Shown piece after piece: positions 8,951 through 10,383 of a stretch of DNA of 10,383 bases (positions within the stretch are counted from its first letter, which is position 1; each line of letters begins with the position of its first letter). The notes beneath the pieces are model-generated. The model worked only from the letters and a program-made list of their open reading frames with translations, was not told where the DNA came from and searched no databases. The position numbers and the translations under genes are program-made. This stretch comes from Baffinella frigidus (Eukaryota; Cryptophyceae; Cryptomonadales; Baffinellaceae): assembly GCA_026770585.1 (NCBI GenBank), contig MU646541.1, positions 109,908 to 120,290 of the forward strand. The letters run 5' to 3'.

Positions 8951-10338
8951 ACCCCACGGTGCTCACACTCTAAAACCCTCACAGGTGATACACTGGGCGC
9001 TGCTAACGCTCTTTCGAGTGGCGACGGGTGACGCGTGGGGGGCGCTCATGGACGCGTCTGGCATTGCACCAGACGCGCGAGAGGTGGATCCTAACCCCTA
9101 TACTTGATAGGAGCAATTGCTATGGTTCAGGAGGTTTGATAGGAGGGATTACTATGGTTCAAGAAGTTTGATAGGAGGGATTACTATGGTTCCGGAGGTT
9201 TGATAGGAGAGATTTCTATGGTTCAGGAAGAGTGGCGACGGGTGACGCGTGGGGGGCGCTCATGGACGCTTCTGGTATTTCACCAGACTCGCGAGAGGTG
9301 AACCCTAACCCCTATATTTAGCAGGAGGAATTGCTATGGTTCAGGAGGTTCGATAGGAGGAATTACTTATGGTTCAAGAAGTTTGATAGGAGGGATTACT
9401 ATGGTTCCGGAGGTTTGATAGGAGGAATTACTATGGTTCAAGAAGAGTGGCGATGGGGGACGCGTGGGGGGGCTCGGGCTTTTCACCAGACGCGCGAGAG
9501 GTGAACCCGAACCCCTACATCCAAGAATTGATAGGAGGAATTGCTATGGTTCAGGAGGTTTGATAGGAGGAATTACTATGGTTCAGGAGGTTTTATAGGA
9601 GGAATTAGTATGGTTCAGGAAGAGTGGCGACGGGGGACGTGTGGTCCGCACGCACCACGAGGAATCACCTAGATCTTATCATCCCACAACCCTGTACCGT
9701 ACACCCTCAAACCGAAACTGTAATATAGTATCGAACCAAGAACCAAACTTAATGATTTCCACGGCGTCGCGATCCCTAATCTCACAACCCTTTACCGTAC
9801 GCCCGAAACCAGAAACTGGAAACTCTAAACCCTCAACTCGAAACCCTAAACCCTAAACCCTAAACCCTAAACACTAAACACTACACCCTACACCCTGAAC
9901 CCTGAACCCTAAGCCCTAAACCCTAAACCCTAACCCCTAGGTGGAGGGGATCACAGACGGGAAGTGGTTGGTGTTTACTGAGACGCTCGGGTACGACCCT
10001 TACCCCTAAACCCCAAACCCCAATCCCCAATCCCCAATTCCCAATCCCCAATCCCCAATCCCCAATCCCCAAACCCCCACACAGAACCCCCACACAGAAC
10101 CCCCAACACCAAACCCTAAATCCTAAACCCTCAACCCAAAACCCAAACCCTATACCCTAAACCCAAAACCCAAAACCCAAAACCCAAACCCCAAAACCCA
10201 AAACCCAAACCCCAAAACCCCAAACCACAAACCACAAACCCTAATCCCCAAACCCGAAAACAGGTACGATCCGTCAGCGCTCGGGAGTGGGGATCCAAAC
10301 TTCCTTGACAGGATGTCTGCCACTGCGTACATCGACAT

Positions 10339-10340
<2 letters not shown>
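60..10340 (+). CDS. Four-domain voltage-gated cation channel, Cav-like, partial (domain III S2 to domain IV pore), 18 exons
   Basis: The conceptual join is 60-110, 536-631, 998-1123, 1783-1862, 2616-2683, 3422-3535, 4238-4328, 4787-4874, 5288-5413, 6125-6235, 6463-6531, 6642-6719, 6861-7016, 7394-7433, 7613-7689, 8985-9083, 9941-9990 and 10264-10340, about 532 codons in one frame. The order S2-S3-S4-S5-pore-S6-linker-S1-S2-S3-S4-S5-pore is that of two consecutive repeats of a 4x6TM channel. KILRALRPLR in the first S4 and a linker of about 50 residues identify them as domains III and IV of the Cav/Nav superfamily. Turret motif GKMNSCSD and pore motifs ATQDDWP and LFRVATGDAW resemble Cav rather than Nav. 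The product would sit in the plasma or flagellar membrane and conduct cations, probably Ca2+, on depolarisation. Domains I and II and the last S6 are outside the window. All introns are GT-AG except one GC-AG. The family is clear; ion selectivity is inferred. Confidence 0.9.
111..535 (+). repeat. Intron 1: telomere-like heptamers, homogenised CCCCAAA block
   Basis: A mixed CCCTAAA, CCCTGAA and CCCCAAA array covers about 120-475, with a near-perfect (CCCCAAA)7 block at about 361-413. Unique sequence with two CCATCAAA repeats precedes the acceptor at 535. Minus-strand GFGVWGLGF-type reading frames here are only translations of the repeat. Confidence 0.9.
536..631 (+). CDS. Exon 2: domain III S2-S3 loop and S3
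   Basis: Thirty-two codons between acceptor GAGCAG and donor CAG|GTCCTC. SGWNRLDFLIVVTSAIDLAI is the classic S3 signature: Asn then Asp in NxxD, followed by a hydrophobic helix. GTG at 536 is the first exon codon, not a translation start. Joining to exon 3 gives an S3-S4 spacing within about one residue of Nav domain III, which supports the donor at 632. The last 26 nt recur exactly in the following intron. Confidence 0.88.
643..695 (+). repeat. 16-bp tandem repeat GGTTTAAATTCAAATC
   Basis: Three full units (643-658, 659-674, 675-690; the first has one C for T) and a partial fourth follow the exon 2 donor. Confidence 0.95.
717..742 (+). pseudogene. Shard of exon 2 3' end with donor
   Basis: Twenty-six nt identical to 609-634, covering codons for AIDLAIQ and the AG|GTC donor, 108 bp downstream of the original. 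CTGCAG at 705-710 is acceptor-like. It is too short to replace S3. Confidence 0.85.
861..997 (+). repeat. Four tandem acceptor modules (CTTTGTCCGCAG type)
   Basis: YCTTNGTCCGCAG ends at 875, 910, 943 and 997. Units are about 34 bp; the last is stretched by an (ATA)n microsatellite at about 944-976. Only the last leads into the open S4 frame. Confidence 0.85.
998..1123 (+). CDS. Exon 3: domain III S4 voltage sensor
   Basis: Forty-two codons after the acceptor GTCCGCAG. Basic residues fall at every third position in KLFKILRALRPLR (K, K, R, R, R); ALRPLR is diagnostic of domain III S4 in Nav and Cav channels. It continues into the S4-S5 linker RVRKLRILASTISSA and ends GCG|GTAAAC. Two shards of its 3' half lie in the next intron, and three extra acceptor-like modules lie upstream. 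Confidence 0.93.
1188..1257 (+). pseudogene. Shard of exon 3 (S4) 3' half, synonymous changes only
   Basis: Seventy nt aligned without gaps to 1054-1123, encoding LRPLRFVARVRKLRIL then ASTISSA. Seven codons differ (CCG/CCC, CGG/AGA, CTG/CTC, CGC/CGA, TCT/TCC, ACG/ACC, TCT/TCC), all synonymous. Donor GCG|GTACCC is kept. The 5' half of S4 is missing, though TTCAG precedes it. Confidence 0.93.
1361..1387 (+). pseudogene. Second shard of exon 3 3' end
   Basis: Nine codons ILASTISSA with donor GCG|GTCCGC; three codon differences from the parent (CTC/CTG, TCT/TCA, TCT/TCC), all synonymous. It directly follows the G-rich TTTAGGG-type array. Confidence 0.88.
1534..1560 (+). pseudogene. Shard of exon 4 (S5) 5' end
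   Basis: Nine codons AKPVANTGV; five differ from 1783-1809 (GCG/GCA, AAA/AAG, GTG/GTT, ACT/ACG, GGG/GGC), all synonymous. The upstream AG acceptor is lost. Confidence 0.9.
1631..1645 (+). pseudogene. Short copy of exon 4 acceptor and first codons
   Basis: Fifteen nt, CCACCAGGCGAAACC, identical to 1776-1790, running directly into CATCCTCAAC repeats. Confidence 0.7.
1783..1862 (+). CDS. Exon 4: domain III S5
   Basis: Eighty nt after the acceptor CCACCAG, read as AKPVANTGVLALGVF then TIFGVLFMQLL and a split Gly codon (phase 2). Hydrophobicity and the MQLLGGK ending match S5 of Cav domain III (family pattern IGNxxxV then QLFKGK). The donor GG|GTAATA is followed by stops. It is the most heavily shattered exon, with two 5' shards upstream and three 3' shards downstream. 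Confidence 0.88.
1940..1986 (+). pseudogene. Shard of exon 4 (S5) 3' end
   Basis: It reads LGVFTIFGVLFMQLL with donor GG|GTGACC. Two codons differ from the parent (CTG/CTC, GGC/GGG), both synonymous. No acceptor directly precedes it. Confidence 0.9.
2099..2121 (+). pseudogene. Short shard of exon 4 3' end
   Basis: It reads VLFMQLL with donor GG|GTAATA. One difference, CTG/TTG, is synonymous. Confidence 0.85.
2289..2335 (+). pseudogene. Third shard of exon 4 3' end, donor changed to GC
   Basis: Identical in coding part to 1940-1986; the donor position reads GG|GCAACC instead of GT. It belongs to the second copy of the 349-bp unit. Confidence 0.9.
2336..2615 (+). other. Intron 4 remainder: AT-rich sequence and short repeats
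   Basis: After the higher-order repeat come two tandem copies of TCAAGTGCTCTACACACTCA (about 2438-2477), CCCCAAA heptamers, an AATAATAA stretch and the acceptor CGCAG at 2615. No coding signal. Confidence 0.7.
2616..2683 (+). CDS. Exon 5: domain III pore turret
   Basis: Sixty-eight nt after acceptor CGCAG complete the split Gly and encode GGKMNSCSDPLIINYIDCDD then LVDG (phase 1 out). CSD resembles the cysteine-containing turret of Cav domain III (KLYTCSD in Cav1). Two Cys may form an extracellular disulphide. A 3' shard lies 250 bp downstream. Confidence 0.8.
2696..2880 (+). repeat. Minisatellite, about 20-bp unit CCCTATAATACTTGTACA
   Basis: About nine degenerate units of CCCTAYAAYAsTTrTACA type follow the exon 5 donor region. 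A second array of the same unit lies at 2962-3062 after the exon 5 shard. Confidence 0.88.
2887..2934 (+). pseudogene. Shard of exon 5 (turret) 3' end with donor
   Basis: Exactly 250 bp downstream of the matching part of exon 5: DPLVINYIDCDDLID with donor G|GTGCAGCC. Changes are Ile/Val, Val/Ile and one synonymous GAT/GAC. GACAG upstream is acceptor-like but gives the wrong phase for joining exon 4. Confidence 0.9.
2962..3421 (+). repeat. Intron 5: second minisatellite array, heptamers, pore shard
   Basis: CCCTATAATA-type units run to about 3062, then CCCTAAA, CCCTGAA and CCCCAAA heptamers to about 3300, a pore-exon shard (3304-3359) and CCCTGAA repeats to the acceptor CTACAG at 3421. Confidence 0.82.
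3304..3359 (+). pseudogene. Shard of exon 6 (domain III pore) 5' part
   Basis: It reads AKRDWVSYPVYF against VKRDWVAYPVNF, then an indel breaks the frame before the pore helix. Three synonymous changes (AAG/AAA, GTG/GTA, CCG/CCT) and about three replacements. Confidence 0.8.
3422..3535 (+). CDS. Exon 6: domain III pore helix and selectivity filter
   Basis: Phase 1 in and out, 114 nt, acceptor CCCTACAG and donor GCGG|GTCTCA. It encodes VKRDWVAYPVNFDWILPAIQ then SVFVLATQDDWPNHMLAG. NFDW followed by the pore helix and ATQDDWP aligns with the Cav domain III filter STFEGWP; the selectivity position, two before Trp, is Asp instead of Glu. GTG at 3424 is internal. Shards of both halves flank it (3304-3359, 3605-3655). 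Confidence 0.92.
3605..3655 (+). pseudogene. Shard of exon 6 filter and 3' end, broken
   Basis: It aligns to the segment SVFVLATQDDWPNHMLAG: SVMALAIQDA, then TAA and a small deletion, then CACATGCTCGCGGGTGCG with the donor. The Trp of the filter is lost, so it cannot encode a working pore. Confidence 0.8.
3971..4032 (+). pseudogene. Shard of exon 7 (post-pore loop), synonymous changes then stop
   Basis: It follows ACCAG and reads IDATDTRTGPFQNKQPGVI, then TAA. Six codons differ from exon 7, counting the split Gly (GAT/GAC, ACG/ACA, GAC/GAT, ACA/ACG, AGG/CGG), all synonymous. A clean 3-nt loss removes the Leu after PG; homology then ends before the S6 helix. Confidence 0.92.
4121..4200 (+). 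repeat. 26-bp tandem repeat (CGCATATGAGCATTTAATAT)
   Basis: Units 4149-4174 and 4175-4200 are identical; 4121-4146 is a diverged third. The surrounding 4036-4120 is AT-rich with related short motifs (TGTATA, CATTACAC). Confidence 0.88.
4238..4328 (+). CDS. Exon 7: domain III post-pore loop and start of S6
   Basis: Ninety-one nt after acceptor CTACTAG, completing a split Gly: IDATDTRTGPFQNKQPG then LVIFYIATILLAG. The hydrophobic end is the first half of S6, and the donor GCTGG|GTACCG is phase 2. A 5' shard with six synonymous differences lies at 3971-4032. Confidence 0.87.
4565..4619 (+). pseudogene. Shard of exon 8 (S6 end), no donor
   Basis: After the good acceptor ATCGCAG it reads YLAVNIFVGVFVDCYQFA, then diverges with no GT donor at the homologous point. 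Differences from exon 8: four synonymous, two replacements (Val/Ala, Ser/Phe). The acceptor phase matches exon 7, so it could be included as a truncated terminal exon. Confidence 0.85.
4713..4765 (+). repeat. 11-bp tandem repeat CGTGACCACCK
   Basis: Five units alternating CGCGTGACCAC and CTCGTGACCAC. CCTCGTGACCAC also occurs in exon 9 (S1), so the unit may derive from it, or this is chance. Confidence 0.88.
4787..4874 (+). CDS. Exon 8: domain III end of S6 and start of III-IV linker
   Basis: Eighty-eight nt after ATCCAG encode YLVVNIFVGVFVDCYQSAQL then EMQEGQTAK, ending AAAG|GTCAAC. VNIFVGVFVD matches the S6 end (VNIFVALI in Cav, LNLFIGVIID in Nav). An earlier copy at 4565-4619 reads LAVNIFVGVFVDCYQ but loses homology before a donor, so this copy was chosen. 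No Nav-type IFM inactivation motif is seen in the linker. Confidence 0.9.
4875..5287 (+). repeat. Intron 8: (CCCTAAA)n and linker shard
   Basis: About seven near-perfect CCCTAAA units lie at 4897-4944, then degenerate CCCTAAA/CCCTGAA to about 5100, the exon 9 5' shard (5144-5177), two copies of a CAAAAATCC motif, and the acceptor at 5287. Confidence 0.88.
5144..5177 (+). pseudogene. Shard of exon 9 5' part (III-IV linker)
   Basis: It reads KETFPPVIDDP against KETLPPVFDDP: Leu/Phe, Phe/Ile and one synonymous CCG/CCA. It lacks an AG acceptor and diverges after GACCCC. Confidence 0.8.
5288..5413 (+). CDS. Exon 9: III-IV linker and domain IV S1
   Basis: Forty-two codons after acceptor AAACAG: VAKETLPPVFDDPPRGSFRG, then S1 (LVFNLVTTTNFDLFIALFIV then LN). 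The linker length from S6 to S1 is near that of Nav/Cav channels. It ends AAC|GTACGC, the only donor in the gene not preceded by G. Its 3' half recurs twice downstream and its 5' half once upstream. Confidence 0.9.
5551..5613 (+). pseudogene. Second copy of S1 (exon 9 3' half)
   Basis: Sixty-three nt reading VFNLVTTTNFDLFIALFIVL then N with donor AAC|GTGCGC. Only two differences from exon 9 (GTG/GTC, TTG/TTA), both synonymous. No AG acceptor is at its start, though TTCAG lies 21 bp upstream. Confidence 0.92.
5751..5810 (+). pseudogene. Third copy of S1, frameshifted at its end
   Basis: It reads VFNLVTTTNFDLFVALFIV, then a short deletion turns GTGCTCAAC into GTCCAA before TGTACGCC. Differences: CTC/CTG, TTC/TTT and TTG/CTC synonymous, ATC/GTC replacement. 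Confidence 0.9.
6125..6235 (+). CDS. Exon 10: domain IV S1 end, S1-S2 loop and S2
   Basis: Thirty-seven codons, acceptor CCCAG and donor AAG|GTTTCC. It reads VLSMAFESWKQSDF, then NEFAFVTNYFFSFIFGWECI and AK. The Glu in GWECIAK is the conserved acidic residue near the S2 end and is followed by the expected Lys. No shard of this exon was found. Confidence 0.92.
6236..6462 (+). repeat. Intron 10: CCCTAAA heptamers
   Basis: Telomere-like array with an internally duplicated block (CCCTAAAACCCTGAACACTA occurs twice, about 6294 and 6353), then CCCGAAA units and acceptor ACGCAG. Confidence 0.9.
6463..6531 (+). CDS. Exon 11: domain IV S2-S3 loop and S3
   Basis: Twenty-three codons after ACGCAG: IYAFKSRRYF then TNGWNKFDFFIVT. 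GWNKFDFFIV is the S3 signature, with Asn and Asp in the NxFD arrangement. Phase 0 at both ends; donor ACG|GTACAC. Confidence 0.92.
6532..6641 (+). repeat. Intron 11: CCCCAAA/CCCAAAC heptamers
   Basis: A 110-nt intron made almost wholly of CCCTAAA and CCCCAAA variants between donor GTACAC and acceptor CCCCAG. Confidence 0.9.
6642..6719 (+). CDS. Exon 12: domain IV S3 end, S3-S4 loop and start of S4
   Basis: Twenty-six codons after CCCCAG: VSFGGILIDNLGNTF then PIDPTVLRILR. The final RILR begins the S4 arginine ladder and the donor CGG|GTACAC splits it. The following intron is only 141 nt and carries a copy of the next exon's acceptor region. Confidence 0.92.
6756..6890 (+). repeat. Direct duplication of intron 12 3' end plus S4 exon start
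   Basis: AAATCCGGATCCGTAA, ACGAGCAA, CGGCAG and the start of exon 13 occur twice (from about 6758 and 6824, roughly 66 bp apart). The first copy has an extra G and other changes that break the arginine ladder frame; the second is the real acceptor and exon. Confidence 0.87.
6861..7016 (+). CDS. Exon 13: domain IV S4 (most), S4-S5 linker and S5
   Basis: The longest exon: 52 codons after GGCAG. With exon 12 it builds RILRVFRIFRILRAFRIFK, seven consecutive triplets carrying a positive charge (six Arg then Lys), followed by AAKGLQQIIATLGGSL (S4-S5 linker) and SLFMMLLLMFFIFSILG (S5). KAAKGL matches the RAAKGI type of Nav domain IV. Donor GGG|GTACAG. Confidence 0.95.
7017..7393 (+). repeat. Intron 13: CCCTCAA, CCCCAAA and CCCTAAA blocks in series
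   Basis: (CCCTCAA)8 at about 7142-7195 changes sharply to (CCCCAAA)6 at about 7196-7238, then CCCTAAA at about 7276-7345. Each block is homogeneous with abrupt borders. The acceptor is CCCAAG. Confidence 0.92.
7394..7433 (+). CDS. Exon 14: domain IV S5 end and turret
   Basis: Forty nt after CCCAAG: VSLFSNLCADGDA and a split Gly (phase 1). The donor reads CAG|GCAAAC, a GC donor with good flanking match; no GT donor keeps the frame. Joining to 7613 completes GGC and stays open. SLF after the S5 Gly is the usual S5 exit. Confidence 0.78.
7434..7612 (+). repeat. Intron 14 (GC-AG): CCCTAAA arrays
   Basis: Two CCCTAAA arrays (about 7480-7530 and 7545-7590) between donor CAG|GCAAAC and acceptor CTACAG. 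Confidence 0.85.
7613..7689 (+). CDS. Exon 15: domain IV turret and lead-in to pore helix
   Basis: Seventy-seven nt after CCTACAG: AHGMRGVKCFVTPTEMQMEV then TAHFK, donor AAG|GTCAAC, phase 0. Spliced to exon 16 it gives HFKVIHWALLTLFR, in which the Phe-to-Arg spacing equals that of Cav domain IV (FQTFPQAVLLLFR). The Cys may pair with the Cys of exon 14. Confidence 0.8.
7690..8437 (+). other. Intron 15 first part: three copies of a non-telomeric repeat plus exon shards
   Basis: GAGCTGTAGGCTATTATGGC-type units occur at 7708-7787, 7829-7873 (partial) and 8066-8145; all share TTTGTAGCGTGTTATAGGTT. The second is preceded by an exon 15 shard ACGCATTTCAAGG (7807-7819). The stretch 7880-8060 is G-rich mixed sequence with no recognised gene; TTCTACAG at 7984-7991 is acceptor-like but its frame soon stops. 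Degenerate exon 16 starts lie near 8181 and 8327, and ATGCTAA repeats at about 8372-8412. Confidence 0.75.
8202..8228. repeat. Perfect 13-bp-arm palindrome
   Basis: CAGGTTTGGTGTT, one G, AACACCAAACCTG. The ACACCAAACCTG motif then repeats downstream at about 8230-8245. Confidence 0.93.
8438..8498 (+). pseudogene. Copy A of exon 16 (pore), filter variant ATDDAW
   Basis: After the good acceptor CCACAG it reads VIHWALLTLFRVATDDAWG, then diverges into CCTGAAACC with no donor. Against exon 16: four synonymous changes and one replacement (GGT/GAC, Gly/Asp) next to the selectivity Asp. Confidence 0.9.
8509..8584 (-). repeat. Left arm of perfect 76-bp inverted repeat (minisatellite in reverse)
   Basis: The reverse complement of 8509-8584 is identical at all 76 positions to 9530-9605. 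It contains two and a half units of the 32-bp GATAGGAGGAATTRCTATGG minisatellite, here reversed. Confidence 0.95.
8690..8745 (+). pseudogene. Copy B of exon 16 (pore), 3' part lost
   Basis: Acceptor CCACAG, then VIHWALLTLFRVATGDAWG. Three differences from exon 16 (CTC/TTG, TTT/TTC, CGA/AGA), all synonymous. It diverges into ATTCACTGCACC without a donor. Confidence 0.92.
8861..8955 (+). repeat. (CCCTCAA)n array
   Basis: About 13 units of CCCTCAA with few variants, ending 29 bp before the exon 16 acceptor. A degenerate exon 16 start (GCAGGTGATGCACTGC) lies upstream at about 8829-8844. Confidence 0.9.
8985..9083 (+). CDS. Exon 16: domain IV pore helix and selectivity filter
   Basis: Thirty-three codons after CTCACAG: VIHWALLTLFRVATGDAWGA then LMDASGIAPDARE, donor GAG|GTGGAT. 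LFRVATGDAW corresponds to LFRCATGEAW of Cav domain IV; Asp replaces Glu at the selectivity position. This is the only copy with intact acceptor, full coding part and donor. Two upstream copies (8438, 8690) lose the 3' part; three downstream copies (9230, 9445, 9622) lose the 5' part. Confidence 0.9.
9230..9299 (+). pseudogene. Second copy of exon 16 3' part, with donor
   Basis: It reads VATGDAWGALMDASGISPDS then RE and donor GAG|GTGAAC. Changes from exon 16: two synonymous (GCG/GCT, GGC/GGT), two Ala/Ser. It has no acceptor; the minisatellite joins directly before it. Confidence 0.92.
9445..9502 (+). pseudogene. Third copy of exon 16 3' part, internally deleted
   Basis: It reads VAMGDAWG, then a deletion removes most of the ALMDAS codons, then SPDARE and GAG|GTGAAC. 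Filter Thr is changed to Met. Confidence 0.88.
9530..9605 (+). repeat. Right arm of perfect 76-bp inverted repeat
   Basis: Forward minisatellite, including the rare TTTTATAGG variant also present in the left arm, which shows that this exact segment was copied or inverted. Confidence 0.95.
9622..9655 (+). pseudogene. Fourth copy of exon 16 filter region, very short
   Basis: GAGTGGCGACGGGGGACGTG keeps VATGD in homologous frame, then diverges into TGGTCCGCACGC. Confidence 0.8.
9656..9940 (+). other. Intron 16 end: 99-bp-spaced direct repeat and heptamers
   Basis: ACAACCCTGTACCGTACACC (9686) recurs as ACAACCCTTTACCGTACGCC (9785), each followed by a GAAACTG motif. CCCTAAA heptamers fill 9823-9937 up to the acceptor CCCCTAG. 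Confidence 0.8.
9941..9990 (+). CDS. Exon 17: domain IV post-pore extracellular loop
   Basis: Fifty nt after CCCCTAG: VEGITDGKWLVFTETL and a split Gly (phase 2), donor CTCGG|GTACGA. There is no family motif; the call rests on an open frame between exons 16 and 18 with matching phases and good splice sites. The intron just after its donor resembles the start of exon 18. Confidence 0.72.
9991..10263 (+). repeat. Intron 17: CCCCAAT, CCCCACACAGAAC and CCCAAAA heptamers
   Basis: The intron begins GTACGACCCTTACCC, like the start of exon 18 (GTACGATCCGTCAGC). (CCCCAAT)n covers 10019-10070 and CCCAAAA/CCCCAAA units cover 10137-10225. Acceptor AAACAG. Confidence 0.88.
10264..10340 (+). CDS. Exon 18 (partial): domain IV loop before S6
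   Basis: After AAAACAG the split Gly is completed and the frame reads YDPSALGSGDPNFLDRM then SATAYIDMA before running into 43 C residues (Pro codons if real). S6 has not been reached. The real exon probably continues beyond the poly-C tract, which may be an assembly artefact. Confidence 0.65.

Positions 10341-10383
<43 letters not shown>
10341..10383. other. Poly-C tract, 43 nt, at window end
   Basis: An uninterrupted C run begins inside the open frame of exon 18. Shorter poly-C runs (8 to 10) occur elsewhere, but none of this length. It could be a homopolymer artefact at a contig end or a true C-rich intron start. Confidence 0.9.

Larger units (their letters stand above)
9016..9643 (+). repeat. 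Higher-order repeat: pore-exon 3' fragment plus 32-bp minisatellite
   Basis: GAGTGGCGA starts at 9016 (exon 16), 9230, 9445 and 9622, periods 214, 215 and 177 bp. Each exon fragment is followed by AACCCCTA and three or four units of TTGATAGGAGGAATTACTAT then GGTTCAGGAGGT. The last minisatellite unit always runs through TTCAGGAAG or TTCAAGAAG straight into AGTGGCGA, a fixed junction showing that the composite unit was amplified. Confidence 0.93.

Noticed and set aside
9105-9620. Regular 32-bp units as a CRISPR array
   Set aside because: There are no unique spacers, the units are head-to-tail minisatellite copies, and the setting is a eukaryotic intron.
1-10383. tRNA, rRNA, transposase or reverse transcriptase genes
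   Set aside because: No cloverleaf, rRNA core or transposase/RT motif was recognised on either strand.

Overview
The window is eukaryotic nuclear DNA holding one interrupted gene on the + strand: the central part of a four-domain voltage-gated cation channel, most like the Cav (calcium) branch. Eighteen short exons (40 to 156 nt, about 1.6 kb in total, roughly 15% of the window) are joined by 17 introns. They read continuously from S2 of one repeat, judged to be domain III, through its S3, S4 (ALRPLR signature), S5, pore and S6, a III-IV linker of about 50 residues, then domain IV S1 to S5, its pore, and part of the loop before S6. The gene's start, domains I and II and the last S6 lie outside the window. 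Every junction keeps frame.

The introns are dominated by 7-bp telomere-like repeats. The commonest is CCCTAAA, whose complement TTTAGGG is the Arabidopsis-type telomere repeat; locally homogenised variants are CCCCAAA, CCCTCAA, CCCTGAA, CCCCAAT, CCCGGAA, CCCCACA and CCCAAAA. Exons are rich in G or C at third positions. Four-domain Cav-type channels occur in green algae and other microalgae but not in land plants. With the telomere type this suggests a microalga, perhaps a prasinophyte or other chlorophyte; haptophytes and dinoflagellates cannot be excluded. The species is not identified.

The unusual content is in the introns. At least ten of the 18 exons have one or more partial copies ('shards') in a neighbouring intron, often packaged with minisatellites in higher-order repeats (periods near 349, 250 and 215 bp). 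Many shards differ from their parent exon almost only at synonymous sites: S4 shard 7 of 7 changed codons, S5-start shard 5 of 5, S6 shard 6 of 6. These pieces therefore diverged while still coding, in this gene or in a paralogue, before becoming stranded in introns; the alternative is that an assembly has spliced together paralogues or haplotypes. Other structures are a perfect 76-bp inverted repeat enclosing the domain IV pore exon, four tandem splice-acceptor modules before the S4 exon, introns bordered by G^GT on both sides, one GC-AG intron, and a 43-base poly-C tract ending the window in the last exon.

Layout: 1-1862 domain III S2 to S5 with shards; 1863-3421 S5 and turret repeats; 3422-4874 pore and S6; 4875-5413 linker and domain IV S1; 5414-7016 domain IV S2 to S5; 7017-9083 turret and pore with many shards; 9084-10383 pore-exon higher-order repeat and post-pore exons.
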